Of a stretch of DNA of 52,968 bases, positions 24,505-33,353 are shown one piece after another. Source of the DNA: Laspinema olomoucense D3b (lineage in GTDB: Bacteria; Cyanobacteriota; Cyanobacteriia; Cyanobacteriales; Laspinemataceae); contig NZ_JAMXFA010000045.1 of NCBI RefSeq assembly GCF_025370785.1, positions 1 through 52,968 of the forward strand, read 5' to 3'. The position numbers and the translations under genes were made by a program. The notes beneath the pieces are model-generated. The model was given only the letters and a program-made list of their open reading frames with translations. It did no database searches and was not told where the DNA came from. Position 1 is the first letter of the stretch; every line of letters starts with the position of its first letter.

Positions 24505-25986
24505 TTATAACAAGGGGGTTAAATCTAAATGCGCTTCCACAATCGTTGCCAAAGCATCAATAATTTCTTCGCGTTGGTCTCGGTAGTTAGCAATCCCTGT
24601 GGGTAAAGATTTTAACCCTCTTTGATTGCGGAGGCGATTTAACCAAGCCCGCCGCCAAGGTCCATTATCAAACAGACCATGCAAATAGCAACCCCAAACC
24701 GATTGCTCTTTATCCACCAGCCCCAAATTCAAATCATCAAATAGGGGTTTAATATCGGGAGATAACGCCCCATTGAACCGTTCGCTCGGTTGCGTCCGAC
24801 CCTGATGAATTTCATAACCCGTAACGGGTAAACCCGGGGTGGGATAATTAGAATTAACCACCCGCTGTCGGGAGATTTTATGATTGGTAATTACCGTTTT
24901 AATCGGCAACAGATTCAACCCCTCAAATCGTCCTTCGACCCCTTCAACCCCTTCCGGGTCCGCCACCACTTGGCCTAACATTTGGTATCCGCCACAAATG
25001 CCTAAAACCGTTCCGCCCCCAGCCACATAGTTTTGCAATTCCTCGGCCATCCCCGTTTGTTTCAGAACGAGTAAATCGGCGATTGTTGTTTTAGAACCGG
25101 GGATAATCACTGCATCGGGATAGCCCAAAGATTGCTTGGGGTTGATATATTTGAGGGTTACACTCGGTTCGGCTTCTAAGGGGTCAAAATCTGTAAAGTT
25201 AGAAATTCTGGGTAAGCGAATTACTGCAATGGTAATTTCGCTCTCTTCTTTGTGACTAGGCGGATTTAATAAACTCAGGGAGTCTTCTGCGGGAAACATT
25301 TCTGTGATCCAAGGAATGACGCCGAGCACGGGAATGCCGGTGTATTCCTCTAACCAGGTAATGCCCGAGTCCAGGAGCGATCGCTGTCCTCTAAACTTAT
25401 TAATAATAACCCCACGAATTAAAGCCCGTTCTTCGGGGTCTAATAAGGCTAAAGTGCCAACCACATGAGCAAATGCACCGCCTCGGTCAATATCTACCAC
25501 CAAAACAGTGGGCGCGTTGAGATGTTTGGCAACGCGCATATTCGTTAAATCTCGATGTTTGAGGTTAATTTCTGCGGGACTTCCGGCCCCTTCGCAGACG
25601 ATGATATCAAATTCTTTTGCAAGGGAGTTTAAGGACTCAACGATCGCACTCCAACCGCGATCAAAAAACTGTTCATAATATTCTGCTGCGCCGACTCTGC
25701 CCTCGGGTTTTCCTCGGAGAATGACTTGCGAAGTCATGTCTCCTTGGGGTTTTAATAAAATTGGGTTCATTTCCACTTCCGGGGCAATTCCGGCAGCCCA
25801 GGCTTGTACCGCTTGGGCGTAGCCGATTTCTCCCCCTTTGAGGGTAACGTAGGCGTTTAAGGCCATGTTTTGGCCTTTAAAAGGGGCAACGCGCATCCCT
25901 CGGCGATAGAGGATTCGGCACAGGGCCGTGGCGATCGCAGATTTCCCGGCGTGGGATGTGGTCCCCACAACCATAATGGCTTTCAT
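24505..25986 (-). CDS. cobQ: Cobyric acid synthase
   Basis: CobQ amidates four carboxyl groups of adenosyl-cobyrinic a,c-diamide using glutamine and ATP. The 493-residue protein has the N-terminal P-loop ATPase of the dethiobiotin-synthetase type (MVVGTTSHAGKSAIATALCR, APFKGQNMALNAYVT), VVDIDRGGAFAHVVGTLALL, and a C-terminal class I glutamine amidotransferase-like domain with the nucleophile Cys in GTVLGICGGYQMLG and the His in GCYLHGLFDN. The longest frame begins 68 codons upstream with unrelated sequence that overlaps the preceding gene. ATG 25986 gives the exact family start (MKAIMVVGTTSHAGKS). The small gene upstream ends 28 bases away, so co-transcription is likely. Confidence 0.96.
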   Translation of the reverse strand: MKAIMVVGTTSHAGKSAIATALCRILYRRGMRVAPFKGQNMALNAYVTLKGGEIGYAQAVQAWAAGIAPEVEMNPILLKPQGDMTSQVILRGKPEGRVGAAEYYEQFFDRGWSAIVESLNSLAKEFDIIVCEGAGSPAEINLKHRDLTNMRVAKHLNAPTVLVVDIDRGGAFAHVVGTLALLDPEERALIRGVIINKFRGQRSLLDSGITWLEEYTGIPVLGVIPWITEMFPAEDSLSLLNPPSHKEESEITIAVIRLPRISNFTDFDPLEAEPSVTLKYINPKQSLGYPDAVIIPGSKTTIADLLVLKQTGMAEELQNYVAGGGTVLGICGGYQMLGQVVADPEGVEGVEGRFEGLNLLPIKTVITNHKISRQRVVNSNYPTPGLPVTGYEIHQGRTQPSERFNGALSPDIKPLFDDLNLGLVDKEQSVWGCYLHGLFDNGPWRRAWLNRLRNQRGLKSLPTGIANYRDQREEIIDALATIVEAHLDLTPLL

Positions 25987-26014
25987 AATGGCAGAAATTT
26001 CTGTTGTGGTTTTG

Positions 26015-26428
26015 CTAAAAGGTTGGAAATCGCACCCAACGATTGAGAAAATTATAAAGGCGATCGCTCCAAGATGGGGGGGGAATTTCCCCCGGGGACT
26101 GTTCCCATAAAGCCACCAGTTGCCGTCCCAAGGGAGTGAGGCGGAAACTATCGGTAATCCCTTGACCATCGACTTCTCGACGCAATACACCCAGTTGAAT
26201 CAGCCACAATAGGCTATTTTCCACACTACGTTCGTTGAGAGGCGATCGCGCATAGTTGTTTTGGACTCCGGCTGCATCGACGATTGCCAATAACGGCACA
26301 CTGCGATCGCGCATGGTCACAAATAATTTTAGTTTAAAGGGCAAACACTTCATTCCCCTAGCCGCCCGTTTTAAGGTGCGTTCGGGATATTCAATTCTGT
26401 GGGTTTTCTGGGGTTGAACGGCAGTCAT
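26015..26428 (-). CDS. Small cyanobacterial protein with winged-helix-like layout (Npun_F0494-like)
   Basis: The 137-residue protein has a helical start (RTLKRAARGMKCLPFKLKLF) and a segment ENSLLWLIQLGVLRREVDGQ then GITDSFRLTPLGRQLVALWE that reads like a winged helix: recognition helix, wing, then C-terminal helix. It is conserved in cyanobacteria as far as I recall, under the name Npun_F0494 family, with no known role. TAGGA lies seven bases before the ATG. It immediately precedes cobQ, which may simply reflect shared transcription. A transcription-factor role is inference from the layout. Confidence 0.65.
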   Translation of the reverse strand: MTAVQPQKTHRIEYPERTLKRAARGMKCLPFKLKLFVTMRDRSVPLLAIVDAAGVQNNYARSPLNERSVENSLLWLIQLGVLRREVDGQGITDSFRLTPLGRQLVALWEQSPGEIPPPSWSDRLYNFLNRWVRFPTF

Positions 26429-26838
26429 GGCGATCCTAAGACTAGGGCATGGATAGTTTTAGATTAACTCCGATCTTACCCTCTCCAGCCCTGGAGTTGA
26501 GCTTCGTCGGACATAAAATATCCACCGGATTCCCCTGATTCACCGGATCAGACCCCTGGCCCGGGCCTACTTCATATTGACAAAATGACCCGAAACTGAT
26601 AGATAGAATTCGGCATAATCGCCCCGGCGACTTTAGACCGGCTTTTGCCAGGATTCTCCCGGAAGTGGCTTCCCCCAGAGGCGATCGCCTCCCTCACCCT
26701 TTTCCTTTTTGATGAGTCATTCCCGATTCACATTATTCAGTACGGAAATCTCCCCCTTACCCCACTCTTTTTTCCTTGTGTAAATTGAGGTTTGATGATA
26801 CAATTACCAGACATCAAACTTAGGAAAAAACACCATTT
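26429..26838. other. Intergenic region between divergent genes
   Basis: Spacer between the cobQ operon (minus) and the peroxiredoxin gene (plus). I see HIP1-type sites and an AT-rich stretch at 26770-26830 that probably carries the peroxiredoxin promoter. No gene or structured element stands out. Confidence 0.5.
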
Positions 26839-27279
26839 ATGACCTTACCTGTCGGCACAGCAGCCCCGGCATTTACTGCCCGAGATACCAATGGCAACCT
26901 CGTCAAACTTTCTGATTTTGCCGGAAAAACCCTAGTATTGTACTTTTACCCCAAAGATGATACTCCGGGCTGTACCAAAGAAGCCTGTAGTTTTCGCGAC
27001 TCCTATTCCGAATTTAGAAACAAAGATATCGGTGTATTAGGAGTCAGCCGAGATGATGAAGCTTCCCATCAACAATTTACCCAAAAGTTTAATCTTCCCT
27101 TTCCCCTCTTAGCGGATACGGATGGTGCCATTACCAAAGCCTATGATGTAGAAAAGGGCACCTATTCTAAGCGGGTCACCTACATTATTGATGCGATCGG
27201 CAAGATCTCCCAAGTTTACGAAGGGGACAATCTGAATACTGAAACACACGGTCCCGATATTCTTGCCGCCATCCATTAG
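26839..27279 (+). CDS. Peroxiredoxin, BCP/PrxQ type
   Basis: This thiol peroxidase reduces hydrogen peroxide and alkyl hydroperoxides with electrons from thioredoxin. The 146-residue protein has the motif FYPKDDTPGCTKEACSFRD: the peroxidatic Cys of TPGCT and a resolving Cys five residues later, the atypical two-Cys arrangement of PrxQ/BCP. SRDDEASHQQFTQKFNLPFP and the later Arg in YSKRVTYIID match the active-site Thr/Arg framework. Cyanobacteria have several PrxQ paralogues, so no number is assigned. It stands alone between spacers of about 410 and 420 bases. Confidence 0.95.
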   Translation: MTLPVGTAAPAFTARDTNGNLVKLSDFAGKTLVLYFYPKDDTPGCTKEACSFRDSYSEFRNKDIGVLGVSRDDEASHQQFTQKFNLPFPLLADTDGAITKAYDVEKGTYSKRVTYIIDAIGKISQVYEGDNLNTETHGPDILAAIH

Positions 27280-27370
27280 AATTCACTAACAAAGGCGATA
27301 CCGCAGCCCTGCTCAAAGTATTCTGGCAGCACTGCTCTAACTTCTAACTCCCTTGGGGGTAAAGTCCAGC

Positions 27371-27445
27371 TTAGAAACCGGGTTTTTTGACAGCATTTTT
27401 GCTAAGTTGCAGCAAATTTGGACAAAAACCCGGTTTCTGGTCTCC
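27371..27445. repeat. Dispersed palindromic repeat, AGAAACCGGGTTT family
   Basis: The left arm TTAGAAACCGGGTTTTTTG and right arm ACAAAAACCCGGTTTCTGG are complementary over about 17 bases and flank 38 bases. The length equals that of the copy at 17935-18009. It can form a long hairpin in RNA. It lies 91 bases after the peroxiredoxin stop codon. Confidence 0.75.
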
Positions 27446-27524
27446 GGGATTCAATTTTGTAGCAACATTTTAAGGATGCAACTGACCAAACATCAGGGCA
27501 TTGGAGACTTGAGTACCCGATGCC

Positions 27525-27554
27525 ACCTCCAGACAGTCCCCTGGAGGTTTTTTT
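27525..27554 (+). terminator. Rho-independent terminator
   Basis: The stem ACCTCCAG / CTGGAGGT with an eight-base loop is followed by a run of T. It lies 245 bases past the peroxiredoxin stop codon, so it either ends a long 3' untranslated region or an unidentified short RNA from 27450-27550. Confidence 0.7.
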
Positions 27555-27700
27555 ATGGACCTAACAATTAATCCCCTAAATTCATCAGGATAACTGAGGA
27601 AAAAAGATTATTCCGGATAGAATCTAGGCTCATAAGTAACAGGGTCTTATGGGGTAGGCAGGAAGTCTTCCTCCTGTTGATATTACTGTGAGCAGAACCG

Positions 27701-30064
27701 ATGAGTTTAGGCAATTCCTTTACTTTAAAAATTCTCCATGACACTTTTTTAAAAGTGTCTCCTGCATCATCTTCTAGTTTAACGGCAAACCACAAGGTAG
27801 AGCTAAAAGCGGGAGAGACCGTTGAGATTAAAAGCTATGAATTGAGCGCCGGTCATTTCCGAGTCCAATTAGCAAAAGGAATCGCCCCAGTGGGTGAAAC
27901 CGGCTACTTTTATGAAAAGCATATCGAACTCATTCCCAACCTGGTTAACTGTACTTTCAACAGCGGTAATTCCACCGAACCCCCCCCAGGTTTTGGGTTG
28001 CTAACCATCTTAGAAACCACCAAAATCAAAGCCAAACCCGAAGACTCCTCGCAATTGAGCGATCGCGAACAAGCGGAACTGCAAGCGGGTCAAACCTTTT
28101 TAATCACGGGCCATGCTTGCGTTCCCGGCCATTTTCTAGTCTCCCTCGCCGAAGAAATCCCCGGATTTGGGAACCGGGGTTATCTTTATCATCCCCATGT
28201 TAGCCTCAAAAAAGATGGCAAGGCGATCGACTACGACCCCAACGCCGTTACCCTGACCATTCTCCAAACCACCCCCTTCAAAAAACAACCCATTGACTCT
28301 AGTCAACTTCCCCCGGAAGATCTATACGCCCTCAAATCCGGCGAAATTTATGGCGTAGCCAGCTATGCAATGGAATCGGGTCATTTAAAAATTTCCCTGA
28401 CAGAAAACCTGCCGCAATTTGGCAATACTGGCTACCTTTTCCCGGATTTTGTCCAACTAAATCGGGACAATACGCCAATTAGTACCGGGTTTGGCCTCAC
28501 CTATCAAGGTCCGACGGAAGTTTTAGTCGAAAAACCTGTGATTCTTAAAGGCACTTATGAACCCCAGAAAATTGCCACTGTCACCGTATCTGCCGAAGAT
28601 AAATTTTCCCTGCCGGTGCAATTAAATCCCAGTGCAGGCACTTGGCAAGTGAATTTAACTAACGGATTTAGTGGGGCGGGCGCTCGCTGGTTACGCCTCA
28701 AAGGAACCGATTCTCGGGGTCAATTGATTGGGTCTGACGTGATTAATATTAATGTCACCACAGATCCGGCAACGGTTGGAGAAGCTTTAACTTTAAAAAT
28801 TCAGCAGGATACCTTTTTTAAGGTTTCTCCAGTGGATTCCGCCAGTCTGAATACCCAGCAAAAAGTTCTACTTAAGGCAGGGATGACGGTTCAAATTAGC
28901 CGTTATGGATTATTAGATGGTCATCTCAAAGTTACTCTCAATAGTCCGATTCAACCCATCGGTGAGTTTGGCTATGTTTATGAAGGCCATGTGCAACTGA
29001 GCAAAGGGAGTAAAGTTTTCAATTTTAATATTGAGGATGTCCAGATTGCTGGAACTCCCGCCCAAATGTTGGTCACCAAAACCACGTTAATTAAGGCGCA
29101 ACCTGTTGATTCTGCGAATCTTTCTGCGGGTCAAAAAGCTGAGTTGCTGCTGGGTAAAACCCTGGGAATTACTGGCTATGCCTGTACCTCCGGGCATTTC
29201 CGGGTAACTTTGAGTGAGTCGATTCCCGGTTTTGGGAATGTGGGGTATGTGTATTGGCAGCACGTTCAAATTAAGAATCGGGATCAGGTGGTGTCGTTTG
29301 ATTCCGATGCGTTGACAGCAACGATTCGGGAGACGACGGCGTTTAAGAAACAACCTGTTGATGCAGCGCGGTTGAGTGCTACGGATAAGGTGACTTTACC
29401 CCTGGGACGGGTGTATGGAGTGGCGAGTTATGCGATCGAATCGGGACATTTGAAAGCGTCGTTAACCGAAGAGTTTCCTGGGTTTGGAAATACGGGTTAT
29501 CTGTTTCCGGGACATCTGCTGATGCAGCGTGGGGGTCGCACCTTTGATCCAGTCCCGAATCAAATCGAACTGAATGTGCCGTATTTTTCCCAACGGGATA
29601 ATCCTCGCTACTATTGGTCTACCTGCAATGTGACCTCGATCGCGATGGTGTTTCATTACTATGGCCTCCGGTCCAAGCGGGGGGGTCAGTTGGAGGATGA
29701 ACTGCTGCAATGGTGTTTCAACTATGGCGGAGTCGGGTCCCAAACGGATCACAGTGTTCTATCGGCGATGGTCCGCGCTTATGGGTTTAAGCATCGCTTT
29801 ATCACCACCAGTACCTGGTCTGAGGTGAAGAATGAGCTAATCAATCGCCGTCCTGTGGTGATTGCCGGATACTTTACCGCAACGGGGCATATTATCACGA
29901 TTATCGGCTATAACCGGCAAGGTTTTATTGTTCAAGACCCTTGGGGAGATGCGCTGACGGGTTACAGCCATACGGAAGGACGCCGGTTGATGTATCCCTA
30001 CAGCTATATGGACCGGGTGTGCGGTCCTGATGGTAATGTTTGGATCCATTCGATTCAGAAGTAG
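27701..30064 (+). CDS. Six-repeat protein with C-terminal C39-like cysteine peptidase
   Basis: A 787-residue protein without an obvious signal peptide. Six related beta-rich units of about 75-80 residues are arranged 3 + 3 around an Ig-like segment (about 265-350, VEKPVILKGTYEPQKIATVT). Each unit has a strand with a KV/KA-x-P-x-DS motif, LxAGxT, a GHxxVxL strand and FGxxGYxY. The C-terminal domain (622-787) is a papain-fold C39-like peptidase: Cys about 642 in WSTCNVTSIAM, His about 730 in TGHIITIIGY, Asp about 746 in VQDPWGD. Units 1-3 correspond in order to units 4-6, indicating a block duplication. The substrate is unknown; the repeats may bind cell-wall or surface polymers. It stands alone, with ATG preceded by a weak site. 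Confidence 0.85.
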   Translation: MSLGNSFTLKILHDTFLKVSPASSSSLTANHKVELKAGETVEIKSYELSAGHFRVQLAKGIAPVGETGYFYEKHIELIPNLVNCTFNSGNSTEPPPGFGLLTILETTKIKAKPEDSSQLSDREQAELQAGQTFLITGHACVPGHFLVSLAEEIPGFGNRGYLYHPHVSLKKDGKAIDYDPNAVTLTILQTTPFKKQPIDSSQLPPEDLYALKSGEIYGVASYAMESGHLKISLTENLPQFGNTGYLFPDFVQLNRDNTPISTGFGLTYQGPTEVLVEKPVILKGTYEPQKIATVTVSAEDKFSLPVQLNPSAGTWQVNLTNGFSGAGARWLRLKGTDSRGQLIGSDVININVTTDPATVGEALTLKIQQDTFFKVSPVDSASLNTQQKVLLKAGMTVQISRYGLLDGHLKVTLNSPIQPIGEFGYVYEGHVQLSKGSKVFNFNIEDVQIAGTPAQMLVTKTTLIKAQPVDSANLSAGQKAELLLGKTLGITGYACTSGHFRVTLSESIPGFGNVGYVYWQHVQIKNRDQVVSFDSDALTATIRETTAFKKQPVDAARLSATDKVTLPLGRVYGVASYAIESGHLKASLTEEFPGFGNTGYLFPGHLLMQRGGRTFDPVPNQIELNVPYFSQRDNPRYYWSTCNVTSIAMVFHYYGLRSKRGGQLEDELLQWCFNYGGVGSQTDHSVLSAMVRAYGFKHRFITTSTWSEVKNELINRRPVVIAGYFTATGHIITIIGYNRQGFIVQDPWGDALTGYSHTEGRRLMYPYSYMDRVCGPDGNVWIHSIQK

Positions 30065-30116
30065 GTCTGAACTACAGGAACTGTAGGATACCGATGCCCT
30101 ATCCGGGGTACAATTT

Positions 30117-30150
30117 AGAAACGGGAGGGTGCGATCGCCCTCCCGTTTCT
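30117..30150. repeat. Perfect hairpin with a HIP1 core
   Basis: Arms of 13 bases (AGAAACGGGAGGG and its complement) surround TGCGATCG. It lies 53 bases after the C39-peptidase gene. There is no T run, so it is more likely a transcript-stabilising hairpin or relative of the AGAAAC repeat family than a classical terminator. Confidence 0.65.
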
Positions 30151-30310
30151 GTGGTGAGCAGCCCCCAGAGGCGGCGACGTGAGTCGGTATTGTTATCAAG
30201 GCACAGCCGATCCCGACTCTAAACTCTAAATCCTCAAATCCTCTACCTGCGTTATCCTGAGCTTAGAGGCCATGTAAGTATTAATCATTGAAACTCAGGA
30301 GATTAAAACG

Positions 30311-30784
30311 ATGAGTTGGAACAGTTCTACCCCAGTACCTGATCGCATTTTTGCGAGTTTGCCCTACCTACTGCCCCTGATTGTAGGGGTGCAATTTGGC
30401 ATTTTTTTGTTCAAAGAGTTTCCCTTTCTTGCCCTCTTCTTTGTCCCCCTACAACCTTTAATGAGCCTGTATTATGGCATTCCATTTGCGAGCCTGATTA
30501 TCTTTTTCGTCCTGCTGTTTGCTGTAGTTAGAAACGACAATATCAGTCGCTTCATTCGGTTTAATACCATGCAGGCCATCCTGCTTGATATTATTTTAGC
30601 TATCACGGGTTTGGTGGTGGAACTGCTCGGGAAGGCCCTCCCTGCCTTGGCGGTGCAGACGCTGTTTAATATGCTGTTTTTGGGAACGATCGCAGCGGTG
30701 GTTTACTCGGTGGTGCAGTCCTTGTTAGGGCGCTATGCGGAAATTCCGACGATTTCTGAAGCGGTGCATATGCAGGTTCGCTAG
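30311..30784 (+). CDS. Tic20-like membrane protein
   Basis: A 157-residue protein with about four membrane segments: FASLPYLLPLIVGVQFGIFL, SLIIFFVLLFAVV, AILLDIILAITGLVVELL and LFNMLFLGTIAAVVYSV. The conserved loop VVRNDNISRFIRFNTMQAIL with its RFNxxQA signature identifies the Tic20 family. In chloroplasts Tic20 is part of the inner-envelope protein channel; in cyanobacteria the role is unresolved. A Tic22-like gene lies 8 kb away in this window. The start is supported by AGGAGATT upstream. Confidence 0.88.
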   Translation: MSWNSSTPVPDRIFASLPYLLPLIVGVQFGIFLFKEFPFLALFFVPLQPLMSLYYGIPFASLIIFFVLLFAVVRNDNISRFIRFNTMQAILLDIILAITGLVVELLGKALPALAVQTLFNMLFLGTIAAVVYSVVQSLLGRYAEIPTISEAVHMQVR

Positions 30785-30790
30785 AACGGA

Positions 30791-30811
30791 CCAGCAGCCA
30801 TTGGCTGCTGG
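30791..30811. terminator. Palindromic hairpin between convergent genes
   Basis: CCAGCAGCCA and TGGCTGCTGG form a ten-base-pair stem with one central base. It lies seven bases after the tic20-like gene and 32 bases before the end of the FAH gene on the other strand. There is no T run, so its use as a bidirectional terminator is a guess from position. Confidence 0.5.
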
Positions 30812-30842
30812 TACAGCAATTAAAGCAGCCGACGACGACGGA

Positions 30843-31634
30843 CTATAGAGCCGATGGGGTAAGGCGTTGCCTGACGGTATTTTCTAAGCTGCCAATGCCT
30901 TCGATTTCCACCCGGACGCGATCGCCCACTTGCAAGGGTCCTATCCCTTCCGGGGTTCCCGTCAATACCACATCTCCTGGGAGTAGGGTCATCACCTGAG
31001 AAATATAGGAGACCAATACATCCGGGGGAAAGACCATATTATCAATGATGCTCGATTGCACAGGTTCGGGGGCATTATTGACAAAAGTCTGTAAACCTGC
31101 TCCAGGACTGAGTTCTCGGACAATCCAAGGTCCTAAGGGACAAAAGGTATCAAATCCCTTGCCTCGGGTCCATTGACCATCTTTTTTCTGTAAGTCCCTC
31201 GCCGTCACATCATTGGCGATCGTGTATCCCCAAATTTTCCCCGTTGCCTCCTCCGGCGTACAATCGACGCACCGTTCACCAATCACAAGGGCCAATTCTC
31301 CCTCATAATCGACCCGCTCAGACTGAGGCGGATAGGCGATCTCGTCTCCATTGGCAATCACAGTAGTCGGGGGTTTCAAAAAGAGTAGGGGTTCTCTAGG
31401 AACTGGCGTTCCCATCTCAGCGGCATGATCTGCATAATTTTTGCCGACGGCGACAATTTTTGACGGAACGCAAGGCGCTAAAAGCCTGTACGTGTCTGGT
31501 TCTAGGAACCGCTCAGTCGGTTGTCCCTTTAACCAGGGGGGCGCATCAAGCAACTGAACGCCTCTACTCAATTGAAGTAATCCATAGTAAATCCGTCCCT
31601 CTGGGGTTTGGATTCGGACGTAGCGCTGTGCCAT
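30843..31634 (-). CDS. Fumarylacetoacetate-hydrolase family protein
   Basis: A metal-dependent hydrolase or decarboxylase of the FAH superfamily, 263 residues. Diagnostic blocks: KIVAVGKNYADHAAEMG, LFLKPPTTVI, VDYEGELALVIG with the metal-binding acidic residues, GYTIANDVTARDLQ, KGFDTFCPLGPWIV and VLTGTPEGIGPLQVGD. These fit the acylpyruvase/2-oxo-acid lyase branch (YisK/FAHD1-like). The substrate cannot be told from sequence. Convergent with the Tic20-like gene. The next 650 bases upstream hold the structured RNA candidate. Confidence 0.9.
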   Translation of the reverse strand: MAQRYVRIQTPEGRIYYGLLQLSRGVQLLDAPPWLKGQPTERFLEPDTYRLLAPCVPSKIVAVGKNYADHAAEMGTPVPREPLLFLKPPTTVIANGDEIAYPPQSERVDYEGELALVIGERCVDCTPEEATGKIWGYTIANDVTARDLQKKDGQWTRGKGFDTFCPLGPWIVRELSPGAGLQTFVNNAPEPVQSSIIDNMVFPPDVLVSYISQVMTLLPGDVVLTGTPEGIGPLQVGDRVRVEIEGIGSLENTVRQRLTPSAL

Positions 31635-31896
31635 AACGTTGATTTATGCCCTCTGTCGTAGTGTGATGTTTGGCTCTTGTGACCCTAGTCTTAGGAGTTT
31701 TAGAATTAGTCTTCAGCAGTTCTTTAGCACCCTCTTCATCGCCCCAAATGGTATCCTGTCCTTGGGTTAAAAAGATCTCCTTTGGTCATCACATCTAAAA
31801 AAAATATCGCATCACTCCACTCCTGTTAAATAAAACAACTTTTTCTCCGTTGGGGTGGTTGTGACTACAAGAGTGAAGTGGCCAATTCGGAAGAGG

Positions 31897-32069
31897 GATC
31901 ACCGAGCAGTTCCCAGGACTGCTGAGGTCAGATACATAGAGATCTCAGCACAGCAGCAGAGGACCTAGGGGTTAAGCCCAGCTCTGCGCCTCAGCGCTTT
32001 ACGCAGGCCCAAGTTCTAACCCTCGGGGTCTGCACCTCACGGGACTGTCCAAGGCTAGAGGGTGCTATC
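31897..32069 (+). ncRNA. Candidate 6S-like structured RNA
   Basis: The region folds by eye into one long interrupted rod. Nested pairings are 31897-31903 with 32061-32069, CAGTTCCC 31907-31914 with GGGACTG 32041-32047, GAGGT 31924-31928 with ACCTC 32034-32038, GGACC 31961-31965 with GGTCT 32027-32031, GGGTTA 31969-31974 with TAACCC 32017-32022, and CTGCG 31984-31988 with CGCAG 32002-32006. A 32-base asymmetric bubble separates the closing and terminal stems. Length (about 175) and layout match 6S RNA, which mimics an open promoter and binds RNA polymerase. T-rich sequence follows at 32091-32098 on the plus strand, which favours that strand. I have not matched primary sequence to a known 6S RNA. 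Confidence 0.5.
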
Positions 32070-32291
32070 AATGGCGCCGGACTTTTTTGGGCAAGGGTGC
32101 AGAAATGGGAAACCGATATGATAAGATAAAAAATTGCGCGTAAAATCAAGGCTATAGGGGAAAAACTCCCTGAACCTTGTCATGCCTTGCTTCTTCACAA
32201 CAATGGCCGAACAAAAGCCAGTTTGACAAGATCGGCGGGCGATCGCGCCAAGAGCGAAGAAGCCATTTAGTCCATAAGGAGATTTCCTGCA

Positions 32292-32621
32292 ATGCGGTAT
32301 ATTTACGAAACCATGTACATCCTGCGTCCCGACCTCGGAGAGGAACTCACCGAGGGGGCGATCGCCAAATATCAAGGCATCTTACAAGAGAATGGGGTCA
32401 CCACTGTGGAGACTCAACACCGGGGTAAGCGTCGCCTTGCTTATGAAATCGGCAAGCATCGCGATGGCATCTACATTCAAATGAACTATGAATGTGATGG
32501 CAGCCAAGTGGCCCCCTTAGAACGAGCCATGCGGTTGAGTGAAGACGTGATTCGCTATCTCACCATCAAGCAAACCGTTCGGGAAGTCGAGGCGGAAGAA
32601 GAGGTTGAGGCAACGGCTTAA
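32292..32621 (+). CDS. rpsF: Ribosomal protein bS6
   Basis: A 109-residue small-subunit protein that binds 16S rRNA with bS18. [40 protein letters not shown] and Y, then [18 protein letters not shown] are the family pattern. The Glu-rich C-terminus is typical. AAGGAG lies about ten bases before ATG. Unusually for bacteria generally, but common in cyanobacteria, rpsR and rplI do not follow. Confidence 0.96.
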   Translation: MRYIYETMYILRPDLGEELTEGAIAKYQGILQENGVTTVETQHRGKRRLAYEIGKHRDGIYIQMNYECDGSQVAPLERAMRLSEDVIRYLTIKQTVREVEAEEEVEATA

Positions 32622-32827
32622 TCCGGACTCAACCCGACCTGCTGAGGCGGTTGCATCCATCGCCCTTGCAGCAATTCATTGACAGGCGATCGGCGATCGT
32701 GCAACTATAAAAGATTGGCTGTCTATATTAAGCTCGGATCAGGTTCAGCCCTGATAAAAGCTGGGGCGATCGCTCATCTGTAGACCGATCAACCCGCTAC
32801 CTGTACGGCACACTCCACCAGAATTCT

Positions 32828-33211
32828 ATGACTTACGCAATTATCGAAACCGGCGGCAAACAACTACGAGTAGAACCCGGTCGTTTCTACGACATCGAGT
32901 TACTTCCCGTAGATGCCGAAGAAAGCATTACCCTGGAAAATCTCTTACTGATTCAGCATGAAGATCAGGTTCATATCGGTCAACCCTTTGTAGAAGGCGC
33001 GACCCTCCAAGCGACCGTCATGCAGCATTACCGGGGTCGCAAGGTGATCGTCTATAAGATGAAACCCAAAAAGAAAACCCGCAAAAAGCGCGGACATCGC
33101 CAAGAAATCACTCGGCTGATGATCGACTCCATCAGCTTGAATGGGGCGGTGTTAGCATCGGCTGAAAATAACACCCCAGCCTCATCTACCCCCTCAACTG
33201 AGGCAGAATAA
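32828..33211 (+). CDS. rplU: Ribosomal protein bL21
   Basis: A large-subunit protein of 127 residues. It starts with the signature YAIIETGGKQLRVEPGRFYD and includes VIVYKMKPKKKTRKKRGHRQ, the RNA-binding basic segment. A Ser/Thr/Pro tail of about 15 residues (NTPASSTPSTEAE) extends beyond the E. coli length. rpmA follows after 142 bases, the conserved rplU-rpmA pair. Confidence 0.96.
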   Translation: MTYAIIETGGKQLRVEPGRFYDIELLPVDAEESITLENLLLIQHEDQVHIGQPFVEGATLQATVMQHYRGRKVIVYKMKPKKKTRKKRGHRQEITRLMIDSISLNGAVLASAENNTPASSTPSTEAE

Positions 33212-33353
33212 GAACAGCGGGAATCGAGGAGTCAGTTGGAGGGGCATTAAGCGATGGCGCAGTCCGGACAACGGACCCTACCATTAGGCCCTTCCCAGGG
33301 CTACCCTTTCCCAAGATTCAATCCTGAAATTACCGAAGTAACACAGAGGAACT

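Noticed and set aside
25987-26190. 68-codon N-terminal extension of cobQ
   Set aside because: Overlaps the upstream gene and adds no family-like sequence; ATG 25986 gives the exact CobQ start.
28021-30064. Bacteriocin export system around the C39-like domain
   Set aside because: No ABC transporter, leader peptide gene or immunity gene nearby; the domain is at the C-terminus of a repeat protein.
31635-32291. Signal-recognition-particle RNA or tmRNA in the structured spacer
   Set aside because: The GGAAGCAG-type tetraloop region of SRP RNA and the tRNA-like end of tmRNA are absent; the long rod fits 6S better.
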